Positions 1 to 11,902 of a stretch of DNA of 64,000 nt are shown here, one piece after another. Below the pieces are notes generated by a model. The model worked only from the letters and a program-made list of their open reading frames with translations. It did not search any database and was not told the DNA's origin. Source of the stretch: Rhynchopus euleeides. Lineage: Eukaryota; Euglenozoa; Diplonemea; Diplonemida; Diplonemidae. Numbering within the stretch: position 1 is the stretch's first letter; each line of letters starts with the position of its first letter. The stretch is from contig OY723279.1 of the NCBI GenBank assembly GCA_963210315.1, positions 1,736,001 through 1,800,000 of the forward strand. Direction: 5' to 3'. The translations under genes and the position numbers were made by a program.

Positions 1-320
1 GTGCCCCTCGGGCAGGGTGCCTCGTAGGCGGAAGTGTCTGTCTTGGCCAGGTGCCCCTCGGGCAGGGTGCCTCGTAGGCGGAAGTGTATGTCTTGGCCAG
101 GTGCCCCTCGGGCAGGGTGCCTCGTAGGCAGAGGTGTCTGTCTTGGCCAGGTGCCCCTCGGGCAGGGTGCCCCGTAGGCGGAAGTGTGTGTCTTGACCAG
201 GTGCCCCTCGGGCAGGGTGCCTCGTAGGCGGAAATGTATGTCTTGGCCAGGTGCTCCTCAGGCAGGGTGCCCCGCAAGCGTAAGCTGTAGGTATGTCGTG
301 GCCAGGTGCCCCTCAGGCAG
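1..320. repeat. 50-bp minisatellite
   Basis: A tandem repeat with an exact 50-bp period. The word GTGCCCCTCGGGCAGGG recurs at 1, 51, 101, 151 and 201, with degraded units near 251 and 305. Each unit continues with a GTAGGCGGAAGTGT-like segment and ends TCTTGGCCAG. Units differ by a few bases. The array is cut by the window's left edge, so its full length is unknown. The core word is shared with the array at 891-1560. No coding role is seen. Confidence 0.95.
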
Positions 321-890
321 GTAATGTCTCGGCGAGATGCCCCTCGGGCAGGAAAAATGCGTCTCGGCTAGGTGCCCCTCAGGCAGAAGTGGGTGTCTCG
401 GTCCGATGCTCCTCGGCAAGATCGTGTCTCGGTCAGGAAAGTAGGAGTTGGATATCACTGACGTCACTTTGCTGCATCAGTATCGACCCATTTATCAGCA
501 CCCGACTGTTGCTCTTGGTCCCGCCTTTGTCAGCGCCTCTGTGACGGAACCTCCAGCTGAAGTATGCGTTTGGAAACCTTGAGCGCGATCAAGCGTGAAG
601 CAGGTTTTCGGCGAGGCGCGGTGATAGTCTCGATGGCTGATGGGAATGTCCTCAATCCGCTGCGGCCACGGGCGCAGCGCTGTCCCGCTGTCACGTTCAT
701 AAGCGGCGGAGGACCACCTTGAACACCACGGCGTCATCATCCCCATATTTTTGCGCCCCTCCTTCGTGCTGATCCCCCCGTGCACCTCGCCGTCATTTAT
801 TAGAACCAGTGCGTGGGGGTGTTGTTGTCCTCAACCGCGGCTTCGGCCCTCTTGAGACCTGACACGAGCATGGTGTGAGGGTCGTCTTCT
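321..890. other. spacer between the two minisatellites
   Basis: Degenerate copies of the CCCTCGGGCA word continue to about 430. From 440 to 890 the sequence is non-repetitive and I see no convincing gene. A short minus-strand open frame over 495-785 matches no family I know and has no splice context. Confidence 0.5.
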
Positions 891-1560
891 CGGTCGGGAT
901 TTGGTGCCCCTCGGGCAAGATTGTGTATCTCTCGGTCGGGAGAGCGGGTGCCCCTCGGGCAAATTTTTTGTCTCGGTCAGGAGAACAGGTGCCCCTCGGG
1001 CGAGATGCTGCGTCTCTCGGTCGGGAGAGTGGGTGCCCCTCGGGCATAGTTTTGTCTCGGTCAGGATAACGGGTGCCCCTCGGGCAAAACTGCGTGTCTC
1101 TCGGTCGGGAGAGTGAGTGCCCCTCGGGCAGAATATTGTCTCGGTCAGGAGAACAGGTGCCCCTCGGGCGAGATGCTGCGTCTCTCGGTCGGGAGAGTGG
1201 ATGCCCCTCGGGCAGAATATTGTCTCGGTCAGGAGAACAGGTGCCCCTCGGGCAAGACTGCGTGTCTCTCGGTCGGGAGAGTGGGTGCCCCTCGGGCAAA
1301 ATTTTTGTCTCGGTCAGGAGAACAGGTGCCCCTCGGGCGAGATGCTGCGTCTCTCGGTCGGGAGAGTGGGTGCCCCTCGGGCAGAATATTGTCTCGGTCA
1401 GGAGAACAGGTGCCCCTCGGGCAAAACTGCGTGTCTCTCGGTCGGGAGAGTGAGTGCCCCTCGGGCAGAATATTGTCTCGGTCAGGAAACCAGGTGCCCC
1501 TCGGGCAAGACTGCGTGTCTCTCGGTCAGGAGAGTGGGTGCCCCTCGGGCAGGGTAGAAT
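891..1560. repeat. minisatellite of two alternating units (higher-order period about 86 bp)
   Basis: About fifteen units alternate. One type carries CTGCGTCTCTCGGTCGGGAG, the other TATTGTCTCGGTCAGGAGAA; both begin with GGTGCCCCTCGGGC. Unit spacing alternates between roughly 45 and 41 bp. All frames stay fairly open because the repeat lacks stops, but the predicted peptides are simple Arg/Ser/Gly repeats with no sign of a real protein. The array decays from 1560 to about 1700. Confidence 0.92.
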
Positions 1561-4500
1561 GCTGCGTCTCTCGGACGGTCAGATCGTGTGTCCCTCAGTC
1601 AGGAGAGGAGGTCTCGGTCGCTAAAAACGCGCCCCCTCGGGCAGAGTGGTTGTGTCATCGCTGTTGTGTCACACCAATTGCCTCTCGGGCGGTGTGTCTT
1701 TTTTGATTTGACAACTCCGGTTTGGTGTACCTCGATGAGCTTACCTTACCTTGTCGTCGGACACAACATATCATCGTTGTCCCAAACCCCGTAACCCACG
1801 TGAAGTGGATCATCTGAAGTGCAGAATGAGGTGGAGCAGGTGGAGCACGAAACATAAGTAAACCATAGCAAGAGAGGCCAGCAGCAGTCCCGAGTCCATC
1901 GCGTTCCTCGTAGCATTTCCCGTACCACACAGGTGTGTTATGTGCAAAATACTCTCAGCCCCTGAAATTCGGGCATTTTCTGTGCAGGGAAATACTCGCT
2001 ACTTTATGTCCCTGTACTTTTTAGGTGGGATTTCGGGGGGACTGGAAATAAAGACTTTATCTCCCTCCCCGTTTTTGTGGGACAGGTTGGCTGCAATACG
2101 GTGATTCTCCTCGTATTTTCCACATTTCTTCCCGCAATAAAGTCTTTATCTACCCGTTTCTGCTATTTTCCTCACAAATAAACGGGGACTTTTTTTTTCA
2201 CTGCGTGAAATATTTTACTTTATTGTCCCTGCCCGCCTGCAGAAACCTACCCGAGCACTTTATCTGCCGGTTAATAAAAAATGAGTACTGCGGCCGCCTT
2301 CTGCAGCCCTGATGGGCTGTGGGGATTCACAGAACCCCCCCCCTCCCCCCCGTGCCTGGCCTTCCTGCTTGCCGATCGTATCAGCAACACTGACAGGAAG
2401 CCCATGGGGGGGTGGGGAGGGGGCGTGGCGGAGTGATCGGGTTTGTGGGACAAAAGGTGATCGGATCACTTTTCTTGTTTTGTGACATCTGCTCTGTGGA
2501 TTCCGAAATGGGCCCGCACACAGAAGGTTCCAGTGATGCTTATGCGCCTATTTTTGTTCTCTTTTTTACGAGCGTGGCGGGAGTGCAGCGAAATGCCACG
2601 AAAGTAACGAACTCGTACGACTGAAGCTTTTTCGGAGTGTCGCCCCTTCATGCCACGTTTTCGCAGGGCCTCAACACAAGCCTTGGGGACACGAGGTGTG
2701 CGCTCAACAAAATAGTGTTCCGGATCTGTTCTCCCACAGTTTCTGGACAGGGTGTCTCCCAGAAAGCGAAAGGAGTGCGATTTTCTCTCTCACACCCGCC
2801 ACAAGTTTCCAACCCCCGTGTTCCTGCGTTCCGACGGAGCGCCAACTTTTGCTTGATCCCCTTCTCTCTTTTGAGATGAACCGTGGGTCTCCGCTTCGAA
2901 ATTTTGCAGAAAGGTGAGATGCACGAGATCTCGCTCGGTGAGACCTACACTAAACGAAAAAGATTAACGTGTGTGTGTATGTGTGTGTCTCATGTCTCAC
3001 ACAGAACCCTTGACGCTTCCACGCCCACCTTCGCCTGAGGGTGGGTGAGTGAGTGGAAGTGAGCCCTGATAACGCGACGCTTTTCTCCCCACACGAGTGT
3101 CGAAGAAGAAGCACGCCGAACAAATACACTTCCAAAAAAGTACCGAGGGTTGTGTGCGGAGGGGTGAGGAGGGGTGGCTCGAGAGCTGGAGAGATATACT
3201 GCCAGCTACAACGGGCAGGTGGGGGGCATGCATGTGCGGTTGCTGCTGAACGGTGCTGTGGAATCTCAACGCAGCAAACAGCAGCCCCACGCCCCGCCCC
3301 AACCTGCCCCACGGGGTCACCCGACGGTGGCTGCTGCACCAAATGGAAAATCCCTCTCGCGAATCCCAGGTGAGGTGAAGACCGCACCGCAGCCTGTCCC
3401 CTGCAGGGTGAGAGGATGATGGGGCTAAGGGATGGAGCAGGACAGTAGTCCAGAGCCACAGCTCGCGCAACAACAACAGGCCTTGAAGAGGCTGTGCTGG
3501 GTGCAGCACGTCGCAGGATTTTCCCCCCATTTCTCCCACCCGGGTTTGCACAAGCAAATCATATTGCGCACACCCAGACCGGGAGCCGCTTATTTGTTCT
3601 GATGAGTTCGGCGTTAGCCAACACGACGGCAGCTCTCACCCGTGTCTCCTTTGATGGATCTTGCAATCACGCTCCTTTTTGGCGAGGTTGGGGTGGGGAG
3701 ACCTCACCGTTCTGTTGTGCACTTCTAGCGTTGATAAAAGGCAAGGCGTTGTGTGTGCCTGTTGTGTGCTGTGCATCGCACGGCATCGAACACACGCAGA
3801 AGAAGTTTTTCACCTGCGCAAAGTGTGGTGTGTTGATTGCCAGGCGCAAGAGACTGCACCTTAGCACTTCCCCTATTGCTGCATCTCCCCGCCTGACAAG
3901 AATCGCACCTTCTGTTGGAGGAAAGGAAAACATGCAATGACAGTCGGCTCCTTCTTCTTGAGCGTCCGACCCGCGCAGTGTGTTTCTGCTCGTGCGCACA
4001 AACAAAACTGGGACTCTTTCGACGCCTTGCGCCATCGGTCTATATGGGGTTCCCCTCCCACCCCCACCCCCCCGAGAAGCTCCCTCGCACAGCTGCATGG
4101 ACACACCGAAAACGTTGAGACACTCGAGTCCTTGTAGCTCCTCCCCACCCTTTCTCCCCTTACATTGACATTGAGGTTCCCACCCCCTTACACCCTCAGC
4201 CCCGATTGGACGTGCCGAGCATCCCTCGTGATGAGCGCGGCTCGCACCGCTTGCAACAAACAAAACGAAACAAAAAAAAGTGACCCAACGGGAAGATGAG
4301 AAACGATAAAAGAGGAAACAATGCAAGGAGGCGGCATTTGGCAACGCCGCCGTGGCGGCCCCTCTCTGCCCCCCTCACAGGAGGGGCTGCTTTGGGTTGG
4401 ACCGCAAGGTTGCACAAACAGAACAAAAGAAACCCGGCAATCCTTTTTTGGTCCAAAAAAATATCCTTCTGAGAACCCCGAATCCGCTCGCCGAGAATCT

Positions 4501-4901
4501 ACAGAGATGAGCACCGCACCGTTCGCAAAAATATCCCCTCCACGGGTTTTGTAGTCGTCAGTTGGGGTTTTGCGGGTCCCGACTGGTTGGAGCTGGCAAG
4601 ACCCGATTGGCTTGCCGACCAGGTCAGTGGACCCGGTTGTAAACACGACAACAAACCGGTCGCCAACCTATTCCAACTTTCACCGCCCCACCCCACCCCA
4701 CCCCCGGCCGTGATTTCTCCTGACTCTTGATCACAGATTTTGAACCTGGCCAAGCATCAGCATTTGCCTTTGAACTTATCCAACACCCACCCACCCACCC
4801 CCCCCTCACACCTAACCTGAGATCGTCGGGCGTTCGTTCCTCCGTCCTTTCCCCCCCTGTCCATCCCCTCTCTTCCCCAGGTCGCCCCCCCCCCCCCCCC
4901 C
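1561..4901. other. gene-free stretch with scattered repeats
   Basis: No exon or conserved protein segment is recognised on either strand. Contents: the decaying end of the minisatellite to 1700; an AT-richer piece at 1940-2280 with two copies of an ATAAAG/CTTTAT palindrome; a segment at 2690-2790 resembling 21805-21912; a dispersed motif at 2933-2972; a segment at 4400-4462 whose reverse complement recurs in SmB intron 3; and C-rich low-complexity sequence at 4680-4901 that ends in a long C run. Confidence 0.6.
2933..2972 (+). repeat. dispersed 40-bp motif, copy 1
   Basis: GCTCGGTGAGACCTACACTA followed by an A-rich stretch and GATTAACGTG. The closest relative is at 58976-59014. Looser relatives lie at 18520-18559, 28290-28330 and 28385-28437. 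No inverted ends are visible. Confidence 0.7.
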
Positions 4902-4903
4902 TA

Positions 4904-6072
4904 GGCATACTTGTCCCCCCATATGGGGAACCCCCTAAATCTGGGGGAAATATGGGGGGTCTCAAAACCCCGCCCCCATATGGGGAAAAAGGCTGAAAAT
5001 ATGGGGAAAACCCGGTAAAATATGGGGGAATATGGGGGAAATATGGGGCCCATATGGGGGATATGGGGGTATTCCTGCTGCAACGGGAGAACATCAAACC
5101 ACTCAGGCACAGACACACACGAAGTGCGCGTCGAAACCGGCCTCATGCCTTGTTGGGGATCCTCCAGGAGTCCGATCCTGGGGAGGTGCGCGCTCGTTCA
5201 GGTGTGGCCAGGTCTGGCCCCCCCTGGAAGATCCCCCAGGTGGGTCGCACCGACCTCCTGTTTCTCTCCTGCGCCGATACAGCGGCAGCGGAGAGCAAAC
5301 GCTTCCCGGTTTGGCGGGGCACCGCAGTGACAGCGGCAGCGGTGGTGGACACATACGCACAGACACACATAGCGCGTTCAGGGTTAACAGCTCCTCACAA
5401 CACACACTCTTGTGTTTTTAAGTCCTCACTCTCACACTCGCTGTCCTCCTCCTCTGGTGTGTTTGCGATTGCGAACTGCCCCCTGAGGTCCTTAATTAGA
5501 CAAGGGAATTCACAAGCAGTGCATTCTGGTGTCAGGCGCTTCCGCCGCTTTTGACCGCTCCGAGCGCCGAAAAGTCGGAGTCGACGCTCGTCACCAGGCA
5601 GCTTGACATGTTCAAGCTGCATCTGCCGGGTGGAATGAGACCTGTGAAGGCCAGTACAAGGACTGGCTGCAGGACGCAACTGTTCTGCCAGCAAAGACAG
5701 GACTACTGGACAGCATGCTCTGATGACCGCTACTCAGACTTGAAGAAAGTGGCGGTCGGCACTCTCACAGCACCTTTTGTGGTCTGACTCGAGCACTTCA
5801 GCCGGGCGTTTCCTCTCTGCAGAAAGCGACGAGGTGAGATGGCTCTGCAAGGTGCTAGACGTCCCCTGTCAGTGGCTGACTTCACACCCTGTGAAAAGCA
5901 GAACGAAGAGAACTGTTTGCTGACTGCTTCCACCTGAGGAACCCCTGGGTTTTCCCCCATATATCCCCCATATGGGGGAAATATGGGGGAACAGGACTTG
6001 AAAAACCCCCCATATTCCCCCCATATTTTTCCCATATTTTTGGCCTTCCCCATATGGGGGTACAAGTATGCC
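4904..6072. mobile_element. element E, TIR DNA transposon, non-autonomous
   Basis: The left end is GGCATACTTGT followed by CCCCCATATGGGG, and the right end at 6046-6072 is its inverse, giving TIRs of about 27 bp. A TA lies immediately outside each end (4902-4903 and 6073-6074), as in Tc1/mariner-type insertions. Subterminal regions are packed with ATATGGGGGAA words and their complement. The middle (about 5090-5930) is unique and shows no transposase. The left flank is a run of about 17 C. The right-hand TA is shared with element A. Confidence 0.85.
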
Positions 6073-6074
6073 TA

Positions 6075-7222
6075 GGGGGGGTCAAATGGGGGTGACAAAC
6101 ACGATTTTTCAAAAAACCGGCGCAGAGGCCCCAAAGCCCCCGTAAACCCTCCAAACCCCCCCAGATCGGTCCGGAAACCCATCGAACCCCACTTTTCCAC
6201 CATTCCGGGCACCTCAGGTGCCCGAATTGGGGTACCTAAATTTTGTGCCACCGTTTGGTACCGGACAGTGCCACTGTGTGGGAGGTTGGAAAAGAAAATG
6301 CCCCAACACACCACATCTGAGGGTTGCAATGCATGTTGCTTGCCAACCACGTCATCCGGTGGGTGTCAGGCGCTATGTAGGTGGCATGAGCCAGGTCTTC
6401 GATGTGTTCTGGCTTGTATATGTACCTCCCTGCCTGCGGCACAGGCACTGCCTTTGTCCCCCACACCAGCCACAGAGAGCGTATTGTACTCGGTCCACGG
6501 TTGCTGATTCATTGTGATGCGTTGTATCCTCGAGTGAACGTCACACACTAGTGGCACCACCACCCGCCATCCGAGAGCTGTATTGACTTTGCGCCCTTCC
6601 GTTGCATTCACCTCGCCACGCATATTGCACCGTTCAGTACCAGTGCTCTTGGGCCAGGCAAAGTAGACCGCAGCAACTACCAATTCTGGCACAATGGGTA
6701 CCACGACAGCGCACTTCGTGTGTTCCCGGAATGTACAGCTCGTGTTGCAACAGTCGTTGTCAACACATCCCGGTTGTGGAGCACTGCTGCACAGGAATCA
6801 CACGACCATCTGGACTTGTTCCGTACCTACAGGCAGCCTCCCGGTGCATGGTGGCAGGGAGGTACATATACAAGCCAGAACTCATCGAAGACCTGGCTAA
6901 TGCCACCTACATAGCGCCTGACACCCACCGGATGACGTGGTTGGCAAGCAACATGCATTGCAACCCTCAGATGTGGTGTGTTGGGGCATTTTCTTTTCCA
7001 ACCTCCCACACAGTGGCACTGTCCGGTACCAAACGGTGGCACAAAATTTAGGTACCCCAATTCGGGCACCTGAGGTGCCCGGAATGGTGGAAAAGTGGGG
7101 TTCGATGGGTTTCCGGACCGATCTGGGGGGGTTTGGAGGGTTTACGGGGGCTTTGGGGCCTCTGCGCCGGTTTTTTGAAAAATCGTGTTTGTCCACGTAA
7201 AAGGGTGGCATTTGACCCCCCC
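6075..7222 (+). mobile_element. element A, long-TIR DNA transposon (family ABCD), copy 1
   Basis: A 1,148-bp element bounded by TA (6073-6074 and 7223-7224). Ends are GGGGGGGTCAAATG and its inverse. The TIRs are very long: about 360 bp on the left (6075-6434) and 370 bp on the right (6853-7222), the right arm having an extra ACGTAAAAGGG segment near the tip. The unique core of about 420 bp encodes no recognisable transposase, so the element is non-autonomous. Copies B, C and D are nearly identical, which implies recent spread. The right flank is TA followed by a C run. Confidence 0.93.
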
Positions 7223-7224
7223 TA

Positions 7225-7789
7225 CCCCCCCCCCCCCCCCCCCCACACCACCTCCGGTGGCTGTGTCAACCTGGGCGAGGCGCGAGGTGTGCTTGACGGG
7301 TGTGCGGGTCCCGGTGGGACGCCTTTGCCTCTGTGTGTTGCACAACAAAATATCGCCTGAAAAATCTCATGTATCTTGGAGACTACTGAGGGGTGGAGAG
7401 GGGGGGGGGGTCCCACCCATGCAGAAGGTGCAGAAGATATGCCTGGTTAATACCCTGGCTCGGGCCACCCCCCGTGTGTTGGTTTTCATCGTTGAAGCAC
7501 ACACACAAAAAAACCCCCCCGCTTCCCCCCGGGAACAAACCGCCCTCGGGGGGGAAAATGGTTGTCTTTTGAGGCGCTCCGCTCCTTTGGGACAACACCG
7601 TTGTGCGCGTGTGTGCTCAACGTGTTTTTTTGGTGCTGTGTGGAAGCGGTCAACAGTGGAGGTCAACTAAACAACGGTTTCTTCTCTCTTTGAAGGCTTT
7701 CGTATTTCCCTGCAGCGAGTGAGTGAAAGCGCGGAAGTGGAACCGTGAAATCGTGGAAAGGGCGATCGGCAATTTCCCCCCCCCCCCCC
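7225..7789. other. spacer between inverted elements A and B
   Basis: A long C run at 7225-7243, then about 540 bp of mixed sequence, then another C run ending at 7789. No gene is recognised. The two C runs form the outer flanks of elements A and B. Confidence 0.7.
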
Positions 7790-7791
7790 TA

Positions 7792-8939
7792 GGGGGGGTC
7801 AAATGCCACCCTTTTACGTGGACAAACACGATTTTTCAAAAAACCGGCGCAGAGGCCCCAAAGCCCCCGTAAACCCTCCAAACCCCCCCAGATCGGTCCG
7901 GAAACCCATCGAACCCCACTTTTCCACCATTCCGGGCACCTCAGGTGCCCGAATTGGGGTACCTAAATTTTGTGCCACCGTTTGGTACCGGACAGTGCCA
8001 CTGTGTGGGAGGTTGGAAAAGAAAATGCCCCAACACACCACATCTGAGGGTTGCAATGCATGTTGCTTGCCAACCACGTCATCCGGTGGGTGTCAGGCGC
8101 TATGTAGGTGGCATGAGCCAGGTCTTCGATGAGTTCTGGCTTGTATATGTACCTCCCTGCCACCATGCACCGGGAGGCTGCCTGTAGGTACGGAACAAGT
8201 CCAGATGGTCGTGTGATTCCTGTGCAGCAGTGCTCCACAACCGGGATGTGTTGACAACGACTGTTGCAACACGAGCTGTACATTCCGGGAACACACGAAG
8301 TGCGCTGTCGTGGTACCCATTGTGCCAGAATTGGTAGTTGCTGCGGTCTACTTTGCCTGGCCCAAGAGCACTGGTACTGAACGGTGCAATATGCGTGGCG
8401 AGGTGAATGCAACGGAAGGGCGCAAAGTCAATACAGCTCTCGGATGGCGGGTGGTGGTGCCACTAGTGTGTGACGTTCACTCGAGGATACAACGCATCAC
8501 AATGAATCAGCAACCGTGGACCGAGTACAATACGCTCTCTGTGGCTGGTGTGGGGGACAAAGGCAGTGCCTGTGCCGCAGGCAGGGAGGTACATATACAA
8601 GCCAGAACACATCGAAGACCTGGCTCATGCCACCTACATAGCGCCTGACACCCACCGGATGACGTGGTTGGCAAGCAACATGCATTGCAACCCTCAGATG
8701 TGGTGTGTTGGGGCATTTTCTTTTCCAACCTCCCACACAGTGGCACTGTCCGGTACCAAACGGTGGCACAAAATTTAGGTACCCCAATTCGGGCACCTGA
8801 GGTGCCCGGAATGGTGGAAAAGTGGGGTTCGATGGGTTTCCGGACCGATCTGGGGGGGTTTGGAGGGTTTACGGGGGCTTTGGGGCCTCTGCGCCGGTTT
8901 TTTGAAAAATCGTGTTTGTCACCCCCATTTGACCCCCCC
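7792..8939 (-). mobile_element. element B, family ABCD, copy 2, inverted
   Basis: A 1,148-bp copy of the same family in the opposite orientation to A. The arm with the ACGTAAAAGGG segment is on the left here. A TA lies on each side (7790-7791 and 8940-8941). The left flank is a C run; the right flank is TA, eleven C, TA, and then element H. A and B form a large inverted pair around a spacer of about 570 bp. Confidence 0.93.
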
Positions 8940-10410
8940 TACCCCCCCCCCCTAGGGGGGGTCATACACGGTGGGATCTTGTAAATTTTACATGTATAAC
9001 TACAAGTATATACATGTATTATACATGTATAATACTTGCATGTCAACTATTATACATGTATAATACATGTATATGCCTGAAATATACATGTAAAATACAT
9101 GTATATCAAGTAAAAATACAAGTATAATACTTGCATGTCAACTATTATACATGTATTTTTACTTGATATACATGTATTTTACATGTATATTTCAGGCATT
9201 TACATGTATTTTACATGTATAATACTTGTCATGCAAGTATTATACATGTAAAATACTTGCATGACAAGTAAAATACTTGCATGCAAGTAAAATACATGTA
9301 TTTTACTTGTCATGCAAGTATTATACATGTATTTTACTTGTCATGCAAGTATTTTACATGTATAATACTTGCATGACAAGTATTATACATGTAAAATACA
9401 TGTAAATGCCTGAAATATACATGTAAAATACATGTATATCAACATACATTGGGCGTTATTCCGTTACCAGTAACGGTAATAACGTTATTTTTGCGTTATT
9501 TTTTGACCCCAAAAAAGGCAGCATTTCCCGGTGAATCTGACCCGAAACTCGGGTCCCTACCCCCCCTAAAAGAATTTTCTTGGGTAAAATATCACTCCAG
9601 GGGGCCACTCCGTGATGTCAAAAAATCGGAAAACGTTTTCTCCTAAAATAACGCGTTATTTTTCCGTTATTTTCATGAAAACTTGCGTTATTCGGACAAT
9701 TTTGCGGGCGGATGGTGTAGTTTTTGGTGGAGATGGCTCCAGAATACCCCCCTGGGACCATTTTTTGGATAATAACGCACGGACATGTCGAGTTTCGTGA
9801 AAAAATCATGTTTTTTGGCTTTTTCAAGGCAAATACTGCAGAAACCCCTGCAACCTTGCAGCATCCAATGTTCCTGGAGTGAAATTTGGAGTGAAAATCA
9901 CTCCAAAATCACTCAGTGTGGACGCAGAAGTGAATCCTTCAGGAATACACCCGCACACCTCACATTGGCGGTGTATAAACCACCTGATATTTTTACTCGT
10001 TACGAGCGACGAAGTAGCGCGAAGTAGCGACGTGCCCATTTTTTCCCGGTCCGTTCTAAAATAGTTACGTTCCAAAAGTCCGTTACTGGTGCTGTCAAAG
10101 ACGCTTCGCACAATATACGCACGAACTACCCAAAGTACGCTCGGGCTACGCACGAAGTACGCAGGAACTACGCAATTTGAACTTTCTTGCACCCCCCAGT
10201 CATTATTTGCACGCACTCCAGGTCCCATATTTGCACCAGTGCAAATATGAGACCTGGAGTGCAAATATGAGGAATTTCCGAGTTCGTCGTGATGTGCAAA
10301 ACATGACTGGGTTGTGCAAGAAACCATCATCTGCACCCCGTATCGGCCTCAATTGCACCCTCGTGCAGGTAAAAAAAGGCCTCGGGCCTCCGGCCCTCGG
10401 ACCGTTTTTT

Positions 10411-10526
10411 AATTACGCACACGACCTTCGCGCGGAAAGTGTCATTCAGCCCTGCCAAACGTGCTCTACACACCACCCCCTTCATCAGGCAAGTGGGTTT
10501 GTAAGGGTGTGTGGAAGCGTCAACGC
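10411..10526 (-). repeat. dispersed repeat S, subfamily a, inside element I copy 1
   Basis: On the minus strand it starts GCGTTGACGCTTCCACACAC, passes through CTGATGAAGGGGGTGG, and ends near CGTGTGCGTAATT. A near-identical free-standing copy is at 59742-59856 and the other I-borne copy is at 34469-34584. A diverged subfamily lies at 22336-22466 and 41897-42031. Confidence 0.8.
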
Positions 10527-11078
10527 TCGGGTGCAGGAAATTTACATTTTGGTCGCAAATGGCGTTACACATGCACTATGCACAACGTGTGCACGATTTC
10601 GGCAGAACTACGCACAACCAACGCAATTTGGACCTTTCAACAACACCATTCACGGTACTTCGATTTTGGGTGGGAAAGATGGGGCAAGGAAGTGGCAAAA
10701 ACTGCGAAGAAGGTCGAAAATTTTCACATTTTCATCAGAAACCATATTCAACGGATTCCAATTTTCGGGTGAAATCAAGCAGGTTGGCACAATGGCTCAT
10801 GTTCACCCAAAAATGCACCTACCAAACCTCTTTTGCTTGATTTTTGGGACGGCATGGGTGATCCAGAGGCCAAAAATCACGATTTTTTCACCAATTCCTT
10901 CGACAACGGACAGTTCCAGACCACAAGGACCACATTTTGGGGTCAGAATTTTCTCGGTCAAAAAATTCGAAAAATCTGAAATCTCTCGGAATTTTGAGCA
11001 TTTTTTGAGATTGGCATGCCCATTTTAGACCCTTTGCGTGGCTCTAAACCCAAAAATTTGCTCGAAAATGGCCTCAAA

Positions 11079-11656
11079 CAGTGGTTACGCAGTTTTGGAA
11101 ACGCAAAAACAATTACATACGGAAAACCGCACGTGCCGTTTTTTTCAGTTGAAAATTATTGCGGACGGCACCCACCCAGGACTTGGTCACTAGGCGGGCA
11201 CACGCTACATGGGGGGTCTGGGGGGCGGAGCCCCCAGCCACCGGAGGCCACGGTAGTGAACATCTGTTCATTGTGGTCGTACAGATTCTGTGTGAATTGG
11301 CTGCGTCCTCCTGAGACTACTGGAGTGGTTGGATTCCCTGACCTTATGAGATCGGAGTACGAGACGCACACTACAGGGGGGTCTGGGGGGCGGAGCCCCC
11401 CAGCCGCCGGAGGCCACGGTAGTGAGCATCTGTTCCTGCAAAACCTCATCGACGTCGACCATCGACCCGGTGTAACGCTAGTTTAGCGTCGCCCCAGTGT
11501 ATATGGTTTGACGCTTGGTTGACGTTCGGAGGGGGAGGCGGGGAAAATTACCCAGGCACATGCGGAAATCCGCATGTGGAAACCGTACGTACGGATTTCG
11601 CCAAAAAAAAAACCCTACGGAAATCCGCATGTTCCGCATGCGGAGCGTAACCACTG
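11079..11656. mobile_element. hAT-type MITE inserted in element I copy 1
   Basis: TIR CAGTGGTTACGC and its inverse, with 8-bp direct repeats GCCTCAAA on both sides (11071-11078 and 11657-11664). The uninterrupted I copy 2 has GCCTCAAA only once at the same place. An 8-bp duplication with a CAG-start TIR is diagnostic of the hAT superfamily. It has no coding capacity. An inner piece (11159-11542) appears to be a later insertion, leaving an original MITE of about 186 bp. Confidence 0.93.
11159..11542 (-). mobile_element. J-related sequence nested in the hAT MITE
   Basis: A 384-bp piece flanked by GAAAATTA on both sides (11151-11158 and 11543-11550), which would be an 8-bp target duplication. 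On the minus strand it matches J copy 2: two units of the GC-rich hairpin cassette separated by the same spacer found at 22977-23102, then CGACC-type subterminal words. Its tips do not match J's CAGGC ends, so it may be a different element that shares J's interior. Confidence 0.6.
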
Positions 11657-11749
11657 GCCTCAAATAGCCTAAAACAGCCCATTCTGGCCACCCCGAAAAA
11701 AAAATTCGAAAAGGGTCCCCCTATAGAAGTTGCCCAAAAATACCGAAAA

Positions 11750-11900
11750 TAACGCGGTATTACCGGTAATAACGGTAATAACGTTACCGATAACGTTATT
11801 ACCGTTACTGATAACGGTATTACCGTTACCGATAACGGTAATAACGGTAATAACGTTACCGATAACGTTATTACCGTTCCTGATAACGGTAATAACGGTA
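11750..11900. repeat. AACGGTAATAACG tandem palindromes in element I
   Basis: A dense run of TAACGGTAATAACG, GTTACCGATAACG and related words, in both orientations, close to one end of element I. The same array is at 33600-33835 in I copy 2. Confidence 0.85.
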
Positions 11901-11902
11901 TT

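Noticed and set aside
1-320. CRISPR array
   Set aside because: Units are near-identical along the whole 50 bp, without unique spacers, and the genome is eukaryotic.
875-1706. Arg/Ser/Gly-rich open frames across the minisatellite
   Set aside because: They are frames of a stop-free tandem repeat, open in several frames at once.
4904-6072. LTR retrotransposon for elements E and F
   Set aside because: Terminal repeats are inverted, not direct, and bounded by TA.
6366-7051. 149- and 112-codon frames in elements A-D
   Set aside because: They are kept only because the copies are nearly identical. They run through the inverted repeats and match no transposase.
10411-10526. Hammerhead ribozyme in repeat S (CTGATGA word)
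   Set aside because: No GAAA partner with pairing stems follows at the needed spacing in any copy.
10177-11028. 283-codon frame conserved in both copies of element I
   Set aside because: The two copies are almost identical at DNA level everywhere, so frame conservation carries no weight, and it runs across the dispersed repeat S.
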